Shown piece by piece: positions 7,894 to 15,033 of a stretch of DNA of 33,186 bases (position 1 is the stretch's first letter; each line of letters opens with the position of its first letter). Source of the stretch: CAZVEV01 sp964625865 (GTDB lineage Bacteria; Planctomycetota; Phycisphaerae; SM23-33); the NCBI GenBank assembly GCA_964625865.1, contig CAZVEV010000037.1:1-33186 (forward strand). The letters run 5' to 3'. A program made the translations under genes and the position numbers. The notes beneath the pieces were generated by a model. The model did no database searches. It saw only the letters and a program-made list of their open reading frames with translations, and was not told where the DNA came from.

Positions 7894-9114
7894 ATGGCGA
7901 AAGCGGCGGACAGAGAGACGGCGTTGTGGGTGCTTCGGCGCCTGCGGGAGGCGGGGCACACAGCGCTGTTCGCCGGCGGGTGCGTTCGCGACATGCTCCT
8001 GGGGACCGAGTCGGCCGACTACGACGTCGCAACGTCGGCCACACCGCAGGAGGTCGACGCCCTGTTTCGGCGCGTGCTGCTGGTCGGCGCGAAGTTCGGC
8101 GTGGCGGTCGTGCTGCACCACAAGCGTGCCGTGGAGGTCGCCACCTTCCGCAGCGATATGTCCTACAGCGACGGGCGGCGTCCCGACGGCGTGCAGTTCA
8201 CCACGGCTCGCGAAGACGCCGAGCGGCGCGACTTCACCATCAACGGGATGTTCTACGACCCGCTGAGCGAGGAGGTGATCGACTACGTCGGCGGGCGCCA
8301 GGACATCGCCGGCCAGATCATCCGCACCATCGGCGATCCGAACGCACGGCTCGCCGAGGACTACCTCCGTATGCTCCGGGCGGTTCGGTTTGCGATGCGG
8401 CTGGACTTCCGGATCGACCCGCGGACCGCCGAAGCCATCGCCGCCCGGGCCGAGAACATCACCGTCATCAGCGGCGAGCGAGTCTGCGACGAACTGAGCA
8501 AGATGCTCTCGGTCGCCTCGGCCGGCGAGGCGCTGGAGGCGCTGGCCAACCTGGGTCTGGCGCAGGTGATCCTGGCGGACCTGTTCACGGCCGACGATCT
8601 CTGGCCCCGGGCGGTGGCACGGGTCCGAGGCGTCGCGGCGAGCGAGGACCTGGTCCTGACGCTCGGAGCACTGCTCTGCGAACTGCCCCTCAAGGCAATC
8701 CGCAAGCTCATGCGTCACTGGGGCGCATCCAATCAGCGTCAGGACGCGATGTGCTTCTTCGCCCGCCACGTCCGCACCTGGCCCCGGGCTCACGCGATGC
8801 CGCTGTGCGACTTCAAACGCCTGATGGCCGATGGGAGCTTCGCCCGCCTGATCGAGCTGTGGGCCGGCCAGGAGCGCCTGGAGACGGGCGCTGAGTCTGC
8901 CACCGCAGCCGCCCGCGAGCGTGCCGACAGCATCGCCCCCGACGAGGTCTCGCCCCCTCCGTTTGTCACCGGAGGTGATCTGTGCGCGATCGGCATGGAG
9001 CCGGGCCCGGCCTTCGGGAAGATGCTCAAGACGCTCTACGACGCGCAGTTGAACGGAGAGATCACGACCCGCCCCGATGCCCTGGCGCGAGCGATGGAAC
9101 TGGCAAGCAAGTGA
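7894..9114 (+). CDS. cca: CCA-adding tRNA nucleotidyltransferase (class II)
   Basis: Adds or repairs the 3'-terminal CCA of tRNAs from CTP and ATP. The 406-residue protein shows the class II poly(A)-polymerase/CCA family motifs: GGCVRD (28-33), metal-binding DYD (42-44), RRDFTINGM (111-119), and the template region EDYLRMLRAVRFA (155-167), followed by the helical neck and body and a C-terminal segment (CAIGMEPGPAFGKML) common in bacterial members. No HD phosphohydrolase domain is present. A poly(A) polymerase or an enzyme adding only part of the CCA end cannot be excluded from motifs alone. It stands alone behind its own likely promoter and appears to have little or no 5' leader. It converges with fabF across the sequence gap. 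Confidence 0.9.
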   Translation: MAKAADRETALWVLRRLREAGHTALFAGGCVRDMLLGTESADYDVATSATPQEVDALFRRVLLVGAKFGVAVVLHHKRAVEVATFRSDMSYSDGRRPDGVQFTTAREDAERRDFTINGMFYDPLSEEVIDYVGGRQDIAGQIIRTIGDPNARLAEDYLRMLRAVRFAMRLDFRIDPRTAEAIAARAENITVISGERVCDELSKMLSVASAGEALEALANLGLAQVILADLFTADDLWPRAVARVRGVAASEDLVLTLGALLCELPLKAIRKLMRHWGASNQRQDAMCFFARHVRTWPRAHAMPLCDFKRLMADGSFARLIELWAGQERLETGAESATAAARERADSIAPDEVSPPPFVTGGDLCAIGMEPGPAFGKMLKTLYDAQLNGEITTRPDALARAMELASK

Positions 9115-9202
9115 TTCGATTGGGGATTGCGGATTGCAGGGGGCCGGGGGGGGTGGGGGGCGGGCGCGCCCCCCCCGGGGGGGGGGGGGCGAACACGGGG
9201 GG
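9115..9202. other. Low-complexity G/C homopolymer tract beside the gap
   Basis: After a short tandem of GGATTGC (9124-9137) the sequence becomes almost pure G and C, including eight C at 9169-9176 followed by thirteen G at 9177-9189. This has no coding character. It may be a sequencing or assembly artefact at a contig end. Confidence 0.7.
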
Positions 9203-9212
9203 NNNNNNNNNN
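9203..9212. other. Assembly gap (10 Ns)
   Basis: Ten undetermined bases join two contigs. The true distance and even the adjacency of cca and fabF depend on the scaffolding evidence, which is not visible here. Confidence 0.98.
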
Positions 9213-9291
9213 AAAACGGTGTTTGCCGCTTCGCGACTGCCCACGGCACGCTGGTCAGCCCGCGGTATCCGCGCTGATTCGGACGATGGAG

Positions 9292-10548
9292 TTATCCCTC
9301 GAACTTCTTGAGGATCAGGCAGGCGTTGTGCCCGCCGAAGCCGAAGCTGTTGGACAGGGCCATCTTGATATCGACCTCGCGAGGGGTCAGGGGCACGTAG
9401 TCCAGGTCGCACTGCTCGTCGGGGTTCTCGAGGTTCAACGTCGCCGGTACGCCGCCTTTGTGAATGGCCATCGCGGTAGCGACCAGCTCGACCCCGCCGG
9501 AGGCGCCGAGGAGAGGGCCGGTTGAACTCTTGGTCGAGGAGACCATCAGGCCGCTGGTGGCATGATCGCCGAAGACGCGTTTGATCGCGCCGGTTTCGGC
9601 GATATCGCCCAACTGCGTACTCGTGCCGTGGGCGTTGATGTAGTCGATGTCCTCGGGATTGACCTCCGCACCGTCGAGACAGCGCTGCATGGCCAGTACG
9701 GCGCCGTGGCCCTCGGGGTCCGGGGCGGTGATGTGGTGCCCGTCGCCGCTGGCGCCGTAGCCGGTCAGTTCCGCGTAGATCTCGGCGCCACGGGCCTTGG
9801 CGTGCTCGATTTCCTCGATAACGGCCACGCCGGCGCCCTCGGACAGCAGGAACCCGTCGCGGTCCTTGTCGAAGGGCCTCGAGGCCCGCTCGGGCTCGTC
9901 GTTGCGCGTCGAGAGGCCTTTGAGGGCACAGAAGCTGGCCAGGCCGATGCACGTCACGGCGGCCTCGCTGCCGCCGGTGATGATCACGTCGGCCTCGCCG
10001 CGCATAATCGTCCGCATCGCCTCGCCGACGGAATGGGCCGCCGACGCACAGGCGGTGACGACGGCCATGTTCGGGCCGCGAAGGCCCCAGATAATCGAGA
10101 TGTTCCCGGCGGCGGCGTTGGCCATCAGCTTCGGCACGGTAAACGGGCTGACGCGGGCGGGGCCCTTCTCGAGGATCCGCAGGTGCTGCTCTTCCAGCTC
10201 CTTGAGCCCACCGATCCCGCTGCCGACGATCACGCCGCACCGGTTGACGTCCTCGGTGGCGAAGTCCACGCCGCTGTCGCGGACGGCCTCGATGGCCGCC
10301 GCGCAGGCGAACTGCGTGAAGCGGTCCATCCGTCTGGCTTCGCGCGGACCGACCACGTCGGCGGGCACGCCGTCCCACTCGAGGACCTCCCCGCCGATGC
10401 GGGAGGAATACCCTTCGCTGGTGTCAAACCGCTGGATCGGACGGATACCGCTCTTGCCCGCCAACAGGCCCGACCAGAAGTCGGGCACGTTGTGCGCCAC
10501 AGGATTGACCGTACCCAGGCCCGTCAGCACGACGCGGCGATTGGACAT
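9292..10548 (-). CDS. fabF: Beta-ketoacyl-ACP synthase II (FabF type), second catalytic His replaced by Pro
   Basis: Condenses acyl-ACP with malonyl-ACP in fatty-acid elongation. The 418-residue protein has the KAS I/II thiolase fold with nucleophile C167 (VVTACASA) and H307 (NAHGTSTQLGD). The third member of the Cys-His-His set, normally the His of the KSxxGHxxGA motif, is proline here: KSSTGPLLGAS, P345, encoded by CCT at 9514-9516. In known KAS I/II enzymes this His helps decarboxylate malonyl-ACP, so loss should impair or alter activity. The change from a His codon is one base, so a sequence error is possible. The rest of the protein, including the C-terminal SNSFGFGGHNA, looks intact. 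The gene is last in the fatty-acid operon, 23 bp after acpP. Confidence 0.93.
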   Translation of the reverse strand: MSNRRVVLTGLGTVNPVAHNVPDFWSGLLAGKSGIRPIQRFDTSEGYSSRIGGEVLEWDGVPADVVGPREARRMDRFTQFACAAAIEAVRDSGVDFATEDVNRCGVIVGSGIGGLKELEEQHLRILEKGPARVSPFTVPKLMANAAAGNISIIWGLRGPNMAVVTACASAAHSVGEAMRTIMRGEADVIITGGSEAAVTCIGLASFCALKGLSTRNDEPERASRPFDKDRDGFLLSEGAGVAVIEEIEHAKARGAEIYAELTGYGASGDGHHITAPDPEGHGAVLAMQRCLDGAEVNPEDIDYINAHGTSTQLGDIAETGAIKRVFGDHATSGLMVSSTKSSTGPLLGASGGVELVATAMAIHKGGVPATLNLENPDEQCDLDYVPLTPREVDIKMALSNSFGFGGHNACLILKKFEG

Positions 10549-10571
10549 CTCAACTCATTCCTACGCCGGTC

Positions 10572-10817
10572 TCAGGCGTTGCTGGCGTGTTCAGCGATGT
10601 GGTCGATGGCCTGACCAACCGTCTGGATCTTCTCGGCCTGTTCGTCCGGGATGCTGATCTCGAACGCATCCTCGAACTCCATGACCAGTTCGACCGTGTC
10701 CAGCGAGTCGGCGTTCAGGTCGTTGACGAACGAGGTCTCGCGAGTGATCTCGCTCTTGTCCACGTTCATCTGCTCAGCCACAATCTCAATTACCTTTGCT
10801 TCAATGTCGTCGGCCAC
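10572..10817 (-). CDS. acpP: Acyl carrier protein
   Basis: Carries growing acyl chains on phosphopantetheine in type II fatty-acid synthesis. The 81-residue acidic protein contains the attachment motif DSLD with the modified serine at 38, and typical helices on both sides. The start codon is GTG, chosen because a GGGAGGA ribosome binding site lies a few bases upstream and family members begin with the same short MADD-like segment. It sits between fabG and fabF, behind a separate good promoter in the 127-bp space after fabG, which may allow higher expression than the upstream operon genes. Confidence 0.97.
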   Translation of the reverse strand: MADDIEAKVIEIVAEQMNVDKSEITRETSFVNDLNADSLDTVELVMEFEDAFEISIPDEQAEKIQTVGQAIDHIAEHASNA

Positions 10818-10882
10818 TTTCGTGTCCTCCCTGCATCACTATCAGGTTTTCAGAATCCACTTCGTCCACTAACGGCGGCGGT

Positions 10883-10911
10883 ACTATAGCGTGGCCCCGG
10901 CGGCCGTGCAA
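10883..10911 (-). promoter_or_regulatory. Sigma-70-type promoter for acpP-fabF
   Basis: On the minus strand TTGCAC (10906-10911) and TATAGT (10883-10888) are separated by exactly 17 bases. The leader to the acpP start is about 60 bases. Internal to the fatty-acid cluster, it would give acpP and fabF a supply of transcript independent of the rpmF promoter. Confidence 0.6.
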
Positions 10912-10944
10912 TATCATACCGCAACCAAGAAATCACGTCTGCAA

Positions 10945-11685
10945 CTACGTATGCATTCCACCGTCCACGCTCAGGACCTGCCCCGTGATGTAGCCCGAGG
11001 CATCGGACGCCAGGAACGCCACCGCCTTGGCGATGTCGACAGGCTGGCCAAAGCGCTTCAACGGGATCAGTCCCAGCGCCACGTCCTTCGCTCGCTGGGG
11101 CAGTATATCGGTCATTTCCGTCTGGATGAACCCCGGGGCGATGGCGTTGCAGCGGACGTTCTTGCCCGCCAACTCCTTTGCCGTCGTCTTGGTCAGGCCG
11201 ATCATGCCGGCCTTGGAGGCCGAGTAATTCGCCTGGCCCGGGTTGCCCTCGAGTCCGGAGTAGCTGGCCATGTTGATGATCGAGCCGCTCTTCTGGCGGA
11301 TCATGACGCGGGCCGCCGCCCGAATCCCGACAAATGCGCTCTTGAGATTCACGTTGAGCACGAGGTCCCAGTCTTCGTCGCTCATCCGCAGCAGGAGCCC
11401 GTCACGGGTGATCCCGGCGTTGTTGACCAGCACGTCCAGACGTCCGTACTTCTCGGCCACCTCGCCCACCAGCGTGGTCATGCCCTCGCTGTCGGTCACG
11501 TCCATGGCGCGGCAGTCCAGCGCGTCGCCCGGGCCGCCCAGCGCCTCGGGCAACTCGGCCAGCAGGTCTTCCTTCAGGTCCACCGCCACCACGGTCATGC
11601 CCACCGCGAGCAGCTCGCGGGCAATTTCTCGCCCAATACCGCGTGCGGCGCCGGTAACGATCGCGACTTTTTCGTTCTCTGCCAT
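10945..11685 (-). CDS. fabG: 3-oxoacyl-ACP reductase FabG
   Basis: NADPH-dependent reduction of beta-ketoacyl-ACP, the second step of each elongation cycle. The 246-residue short-chain dehydrogenase has the nucleotide-binding TGAARGIG (11-18), NNAG (88-91), N113 in the VNL motif, and catalytic S141, Y154 and K158 (ANYSASK). The C-terminal ITGQVLSVDGG is typical. Two adjacent start codons, GTG at 11688 and ATG at 11685, are possible; the ATG is preferred with GAGGA upstream. It lies between fabD and acpP, with 18 bp from the fabD stop. Confidence 0.95.
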   Translation of the reverse strand: MAENEKVAIVTGAARGIGREIARELLAVGMTVVAVDLKEDLLAELPEALGGPGDALDCRAMDVTDSEGMTTLVGEVAEKYGRLDVLVNNAGITRDGLLLRMSDEDWDLVLNVNLKSAFVGIRAAARVMIRQKSGSIINMASYSGLEGNPGQANYSASKAGMIGLTKTTAKELAGKNVRCNAIAPGFIQTEMTDILPQRAKDVALGLIPLKRFGQPVDIAKAVAFLASDASGYITGQVLSVDGGMHT

Positions 11686-11703
11686 CACTCGTGTCCTCGA
11701 AGT

Positions 11704-12660
11704 CTACTTACCCGCCGCGTCGTCGGCCAGTGCCTCGACGGCCTCGCGGCTGTTGACGCTGACGAAGTTCGCCCGCCGGTGGATCCGCCGCATCAGGCCG
11801 GCCAGCACGCGCCCGGGCCCGATCTCGTAAAACGTCTCCACGCCGTCGGCGAGCAGTTGCTCCATCGATTCCTGCCACCGAATGGGCGAGACCAGTTGGG
11901 TCAGGAGCCTGGCCTTGATCTCGCCGGTGCCGGCGTACGGCGTCGCGTCGGTGTTGGATACTACCGGAACGGTCAGCGGAGCGAAAGACACTTCGTCGAT
12001 CGCCTGGCCGAGCTTTTCGGCGGCGGAGGCCATCAGTGTGCTGTGGAACGCGCCGGCGACTTTCAGGGGAACGGCGGCCTTGGCGCCGAAGTCGGAGGCC
12101 ATCTCCGCGGCCCGCTCGCAGGCGTCGATCTGGCCGGACAGCACGATCTGGCCGGGGCAGTTGAAGTTCGCGCAGGTCAGGACCTCGCCTTCGGCGGCGG
12201 CCTGGCACAGCTCGACGGCACGGGCCTCGTCCAGGCCGATCACGCTGACCATGCCGGAGGGCGTTTCCTCGGCGGCCGCCTGCATCAGCTCGCCCCGCCG
12301 GGCCACCAGTTTGAGCCCCGTCTCGAAGTCCATCGCCCCGGCGGCGTACAGGGCGGTGTACTCGCCGAGGCTGAGTCCGGCCAGCACGTCCGGCGCGAGC
12401 GTTTCGAGCTGCTCGGCGCTGAGCAGGCTGCGGATCGATTCGAGCAGGGCCACCGACACGGTGAAGATCGCCGGCTGGCTGACGTCTGTTCGGGCCAGCA
12501 CGTCGTCGGGCCCTTCGAAGCAGCGGGTCTTCAGGTCCATCCCGACGGTCGTTTCGGCGCGGTCGAAGATGTCCTTCGCCACGTCGCAGGCCTCGTAGAG
12601 GTCCTTGCCCATGCCCACCGTCTGGGCGCCCTGTCCCGGGAACAGGAATGCGCTGTTCAT
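11704..12660 (-). CDS. fabD: Malonyl-CoA:ACP transacylase FabD
   Basis: Transfers malonyl from CoA to ACP. The 318-residue protein carries FPGQGAQ (7-13), the nucleophile elbow GLSLGE with S97, the conserved arginine at about 122 (VARRG) and the catalytic histidine H206 (GAFHSTLM). GLSLG in place of the E. coli GHSLG is a common variant and not a loss of function. The frame is open 20 codons further upstream, but ATG 12660 follows AGGAGA at the right distance and gives the family N-terminus MNSAFLFPGQG. The fabH stop is 32 bp upstream. Confidence 0.95.
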   Translation of the reverse strand: MNSAFLFPGQGAQTVGMGKDLYEACDVAKDIFDRAETTVGMDLKTRCFEGPDDVLARTDVSQPAIFTVSVALLESIRSLLSAEQLETLAPDVLAGLSLGEYTALYAAGAMDFETGLKLVARRGELMQAAAEETPSGMVSVIGLDEARAVELCQAAAEGEVLTCANFNCPGQIVLSGQIDACERAAEMASDFGAKAAVPLKVAGAFHSTLMASAAEKLGQAIDEVSFAPLTVPVVSNTDATPYAGTGEIKARLLTQLVSPIRWQESMEQLLADGVETFYEIGPGRVLAGLMRRIHRRANFVSVNSREAVEALADDAAGK

Positions 12661-12692
12661 CGTCTGTCTCCTTCCTGTCTCACGGGCGTCTT

Positions 12693-13685
12693 CTAGAGTT
12701 TCATCACGGCCCCGGCCCACGTGAGCCCGGCCCCGAAGGCAATCATCACGACGGTCGACCCCTTGCCGACCAGTCCCTTGTCGCGTGCCTCGGCCAGGGC
12801 CAGCGGAATCGAGGCCCCCGAGGTATTGCCGTACTTGTCGATATTTACGTAAACCTTTTCCATCGGGAAGTCAAACTTCGCCGCCGCCGACGTGATGATC
12901 CGCAGGTTCACCTGGTGCGGAACCACCAGGTCCACGTCGTCGACAGTCAGGTTGCACTTGGCCAGGCAGTCGCCCAGGAGCCACTGCATCTTGGCCACCG
13001 CGAACTTGTAGACGTCGCGGCCGCGCAGGTGCATGTAGTGCTCGCGGGCATCGACGGTCTCGTGGGACGCCGGCTTTCGCGTGCCGCCGGCGGGGATGTG
13101 AATGAAGTCCCACCCGCCGCCGTCGGCGTGCATGGTGGTATACATCAGGCCGCGATCGGGCTCGTCGCTTGCTTCGAGCACCACCGCACCGGCAGCGTCG
13201 CCGAAGAGGATGCAACTGCCCCGGTCGGTATAGTCCGTGATGCGGCTGAGCACGTCGGCGGCGATGACGAGCACGCGCCGATACGTGCCGCATTCGATAA
13301 ACTGCCTCGCGATCGTGACCCCGTAGACGAACCCGCTGCACGCGGCGGAGATATCGAACGCGGGCACGCCCTTGGCGCCAATGGCACCCTGGACGAAGCA
13401 GGAGGTGGCGGGGAAGGGCATCTCGGGGCTGACGGTGGCGACGATGATCAGATCGAGGTCCGACCCTTCGATGCCCGCGTCGGCCAGCGCCTTGCGCGAC
13501 GCCTCGGTCGCCAGCGTGGCGGTGGTTTCGCCCTCGCCGGCGATCCGCCGCTCCTTGATCCCGGTGCGTTGCGTGATCCACTCGTCGTCGGTCTCGACGA
13601 TCTTCTCAAGATCCGCATTGCTCAGGATCTTCTCGGGCGTTGCGGCGCCTATGCCGGCGATAACCGCACGTCGTAACTCAGGCAT
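12693..13685 (-). CDS. fabH: Beta-ketoacyl-ACP synthase III FabH
   Basis: Starts fatty-acid synthesis by condensing an acyl-CoA with malonyl-ACP. The 330-residue protein keeps the complete Cys-His-Asn triad: C116 in AACSGF, H257 in VVPHQVN and N287 in YGNTSGASIP. The start at 13685 is chosen over one eight codons upstream because it follows GAAGGA and gives the normal N-terminus (MPELRRAVIAGIG). It overlaps the plsX stop by 8 bp, so the two are probably translationally coupled. Because this initiator is intact, the defect seen in FabF is not operon-wide decay. Confidence 0.95.
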   Translation of the reverse strand: MPELRRAVIAGIGAATPEKILSNADLEKIVETDDEWITQRTGIKERRIAGEGETTATLATEASRKALADAGIEGSDLDLIIVATVSPEMPFPATSCFVQGAIGAKGVPAFDISAACSGFVYGVTIARQFIECGTYRRVLVIAADVLSRITDYTDRGSCILFGDAAGAVVLEASDEPDRGLMYTTMHADGGGWDFIHIPAGGTRKPASHETVDAREHYMHLRGRDVYKFAVAKMQWLLGDCLAKCNLTVDDVDLVVPHQVNLRIITSAAAKFDFPMEKVYVNIDKYGNTSGASIPLALAEARDKGLVGKGSTVVMIAFGAGLTWAGAVMKL

Positions 13686-14688
13686 CTGAAGGTCCTTCGC
13701 CATCGGCAAGCAGATCGGTGATCCGCTCGTTGACGTGATGGCTCACGAGTGTGCGCGCGCCTTCGACGGCGTGCATGATTCCGCGGTAGTCGCTGGCGCC
13801 GTGGCAGATCAGGCACGTGCCGCCCACGCCCAGCAGCGGCGCGCCGCCGTATTCGTTGTAGTCGTACTTGGCCATCAGCCCCATGCCGGCGGCCTTGATC
13901 GCCTCGGCATGATCGGGCAGAGACAGCGTCAGTTCGCCCACCAGCCCGCGCATCACGCCCTGGCTCATGCCCTCGATCAGCTTGAGCACCACGTTGCCCA
14001 CGAACCCGTCGCAGACGAACACGTCGCAGACGCCGCTGAACAGGTCGCGCCCCTCAACGTTGCCGATGAAGTTCTGCGCCGGGTCGGCCTTCATCAACTC
14101 CCGGGCCTCCTTGACCAGCAGGTTGCCCTTGGCGTCCTCCTCGCCAATGCTCAACAGGCCCACCCGCGGGTTCTTCACGCTGCGGAGGGCCTCCAGGTAT
14201 ACCGATGACATCACGCCGTACTGCTGCAGGTGCGTGGGGCGACAACTGACGTTGGCGCCCACGTCGCAGACCGCGACCGGGCCGTGAAACGTCGGCGTGA
14301 GGATGGCAATGCCCGGACGGTGCACCCCGCGAAGGCGGCGCAGACGCATCTGCGCCGCGGCCACGAACGCCCCGGTGTTGCCCGCCGAGACGCACGCGTC
14401 GATCTCGCCATCGGCGTGCATCTGGGCGAGGACGGCAATCGAACTGGCGGGCTTGGCACGAAGGGCCTCGACGGGCGATTCGTTCATGCCGATCGTCTGG
14501 GCGGCGTGACGAATGTCGATGAAGCTCGACCACTCGTCGCTGTCGCTCAGGTGCTCGCCAATCGCCTGCTCGTCGCCGACCAGTACAATCCGATCACCAT
14601 CCTGGAGGAAGCGTCGGGCCGCTAACGCACCTTTGACCTCCACACCAGGGGCACGATCGGAGCCCATGGCATCGATGCCAATCCGCAT
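13678..14688 (-). CDS. plsX: Phosphate acyltransferase PlsX
   Basis: Converts acyl-ACP to acyl-phosphate, the donor for PlsY in phospholipid synthesis. The 336-residue length and the N-terminus MRIGIDAMGSDRAP are diagnostic, as are NTGAFVAAAQM and the later GNVEGRDLFSG and CDGFVGNVVLKL segments. The start codon directly abuts the rpmF stop, and the tail of rpmF supplies the purine-rich ribosome binding site (AAGAAGGAAG). It links fatty-acid synthesis to membrane lipid synthesis; pgsA occurs later in the window. Confidence 0.96.
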   Translation of the reverse strand: MRIGIDAMGSDRAPGVEVKGALAARRFLQDGDRIVLVGDEQAIGEHLSDSDEWSSFIDIRHAAQTIGMNESPVEALRAKPASSIAVLAQMHADGEIDACVSAGNTGAFVAAAQMRLRRLRGVHRPGIAILTPTFHGPVAVCDVGANVSCRPTHLQQYGVMSSVYLEALRSVKNPRVGLLSIGEEDAKGNLLVKEARELMKADPAQNFIGNVEGRDLFSGVCDVFVCDGFVGNVVLKLIEGMSQGVMRGLVGELTLSLPDHAEAIKAAGMGLMAKYDYNEYGGAPLLGVGGTCLICHGASDYRGIMHAVEGARTLVSHHVNERITDLLADGEGPSDA

Positions 14689-14871
14689 TTAGTCTTCCTT
14701 CTTGAGGGCCAAACTGAGCCCGGGGCGGACGAATCCACAATTGTCGCACGCGGCGTGCGGCAGGCGAGGGGTGTTGCAGCGGGGGCACTCGCCCAGGTTC
14801 GCCGCCGCCATGGCGTGATGACTTCGCCGCTGACGCGTGCGAGAGCGACTGAGTTTCTGTTTCGGGACCAT
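14689..14871 (-). CDS. rpmF: Large ribosomal subunit protein bL32
   Basis: 60-residue ribosomal protein with the basic N-terminal segment VPKQKLSRSRTRQRR and a four-cysteine zinc ribbon (CPRC, then CDNC). bL32 genes often precede plsX-fab operons in bacteria, and that arrangement is seen here with no gap to plsX. The YceD/DUF177 gene that often precedes rpmF is absent. AGAAGGAA lies about six bases before the ATG. A consensus promoter sits about 100 bp upstream. Confidence 0.96.
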   Translation of the reverse strand: MVPKQKLSRSRTRQRRSHHAMAAANLGECPRCNTPRLPHAACDNCGFVRPGLSLALKKED

Positions 14872-14969
14872 CGGTGTTCCTTCTCGTCTCGGTTACAGCC
14901 TGTCTACTTATTCGCTCCGAACGGCGCCACAGGCGTCGGCTGCATCCTTGCCCGCCGGAGCAACGCAGG

Positions 14970-14998
14970 AAAGTAGTGTCCACGCCGACGTTTGTCAA
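14970..14998 (-). promoter_or_regulatory. Consensus promoter for the rpmF-plsX-fab operon
   Basis: On the minus strand a perfect -35 TTGACA (14993-14998) is followed after exactly 17 bases by TACTTT (14970-14975). The predicted leader to rpmF is about 90 bases. I see no FapR- or FadR-like operator that I could name in it. Confidence 0.7.
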
Positions 14999-15033
14999 GA
15001 GAAACTGACCACGCCGCCGAACGCCTTTCCTCG

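Noticed and set aside
12366..12371. GLSLGE instead of GHSLGE in FabD as a possible catalytic loss
   Set aside because: Leucine before the nucleophile serine is a frequent variant in active bacterial FabD proteins; S97 and H206 are present.
10891..12696. 601-codon open frame opposite fabG and fabD
   Set aside because: Runs antisense across two clear genes and their spacer, with no recognisable domain.
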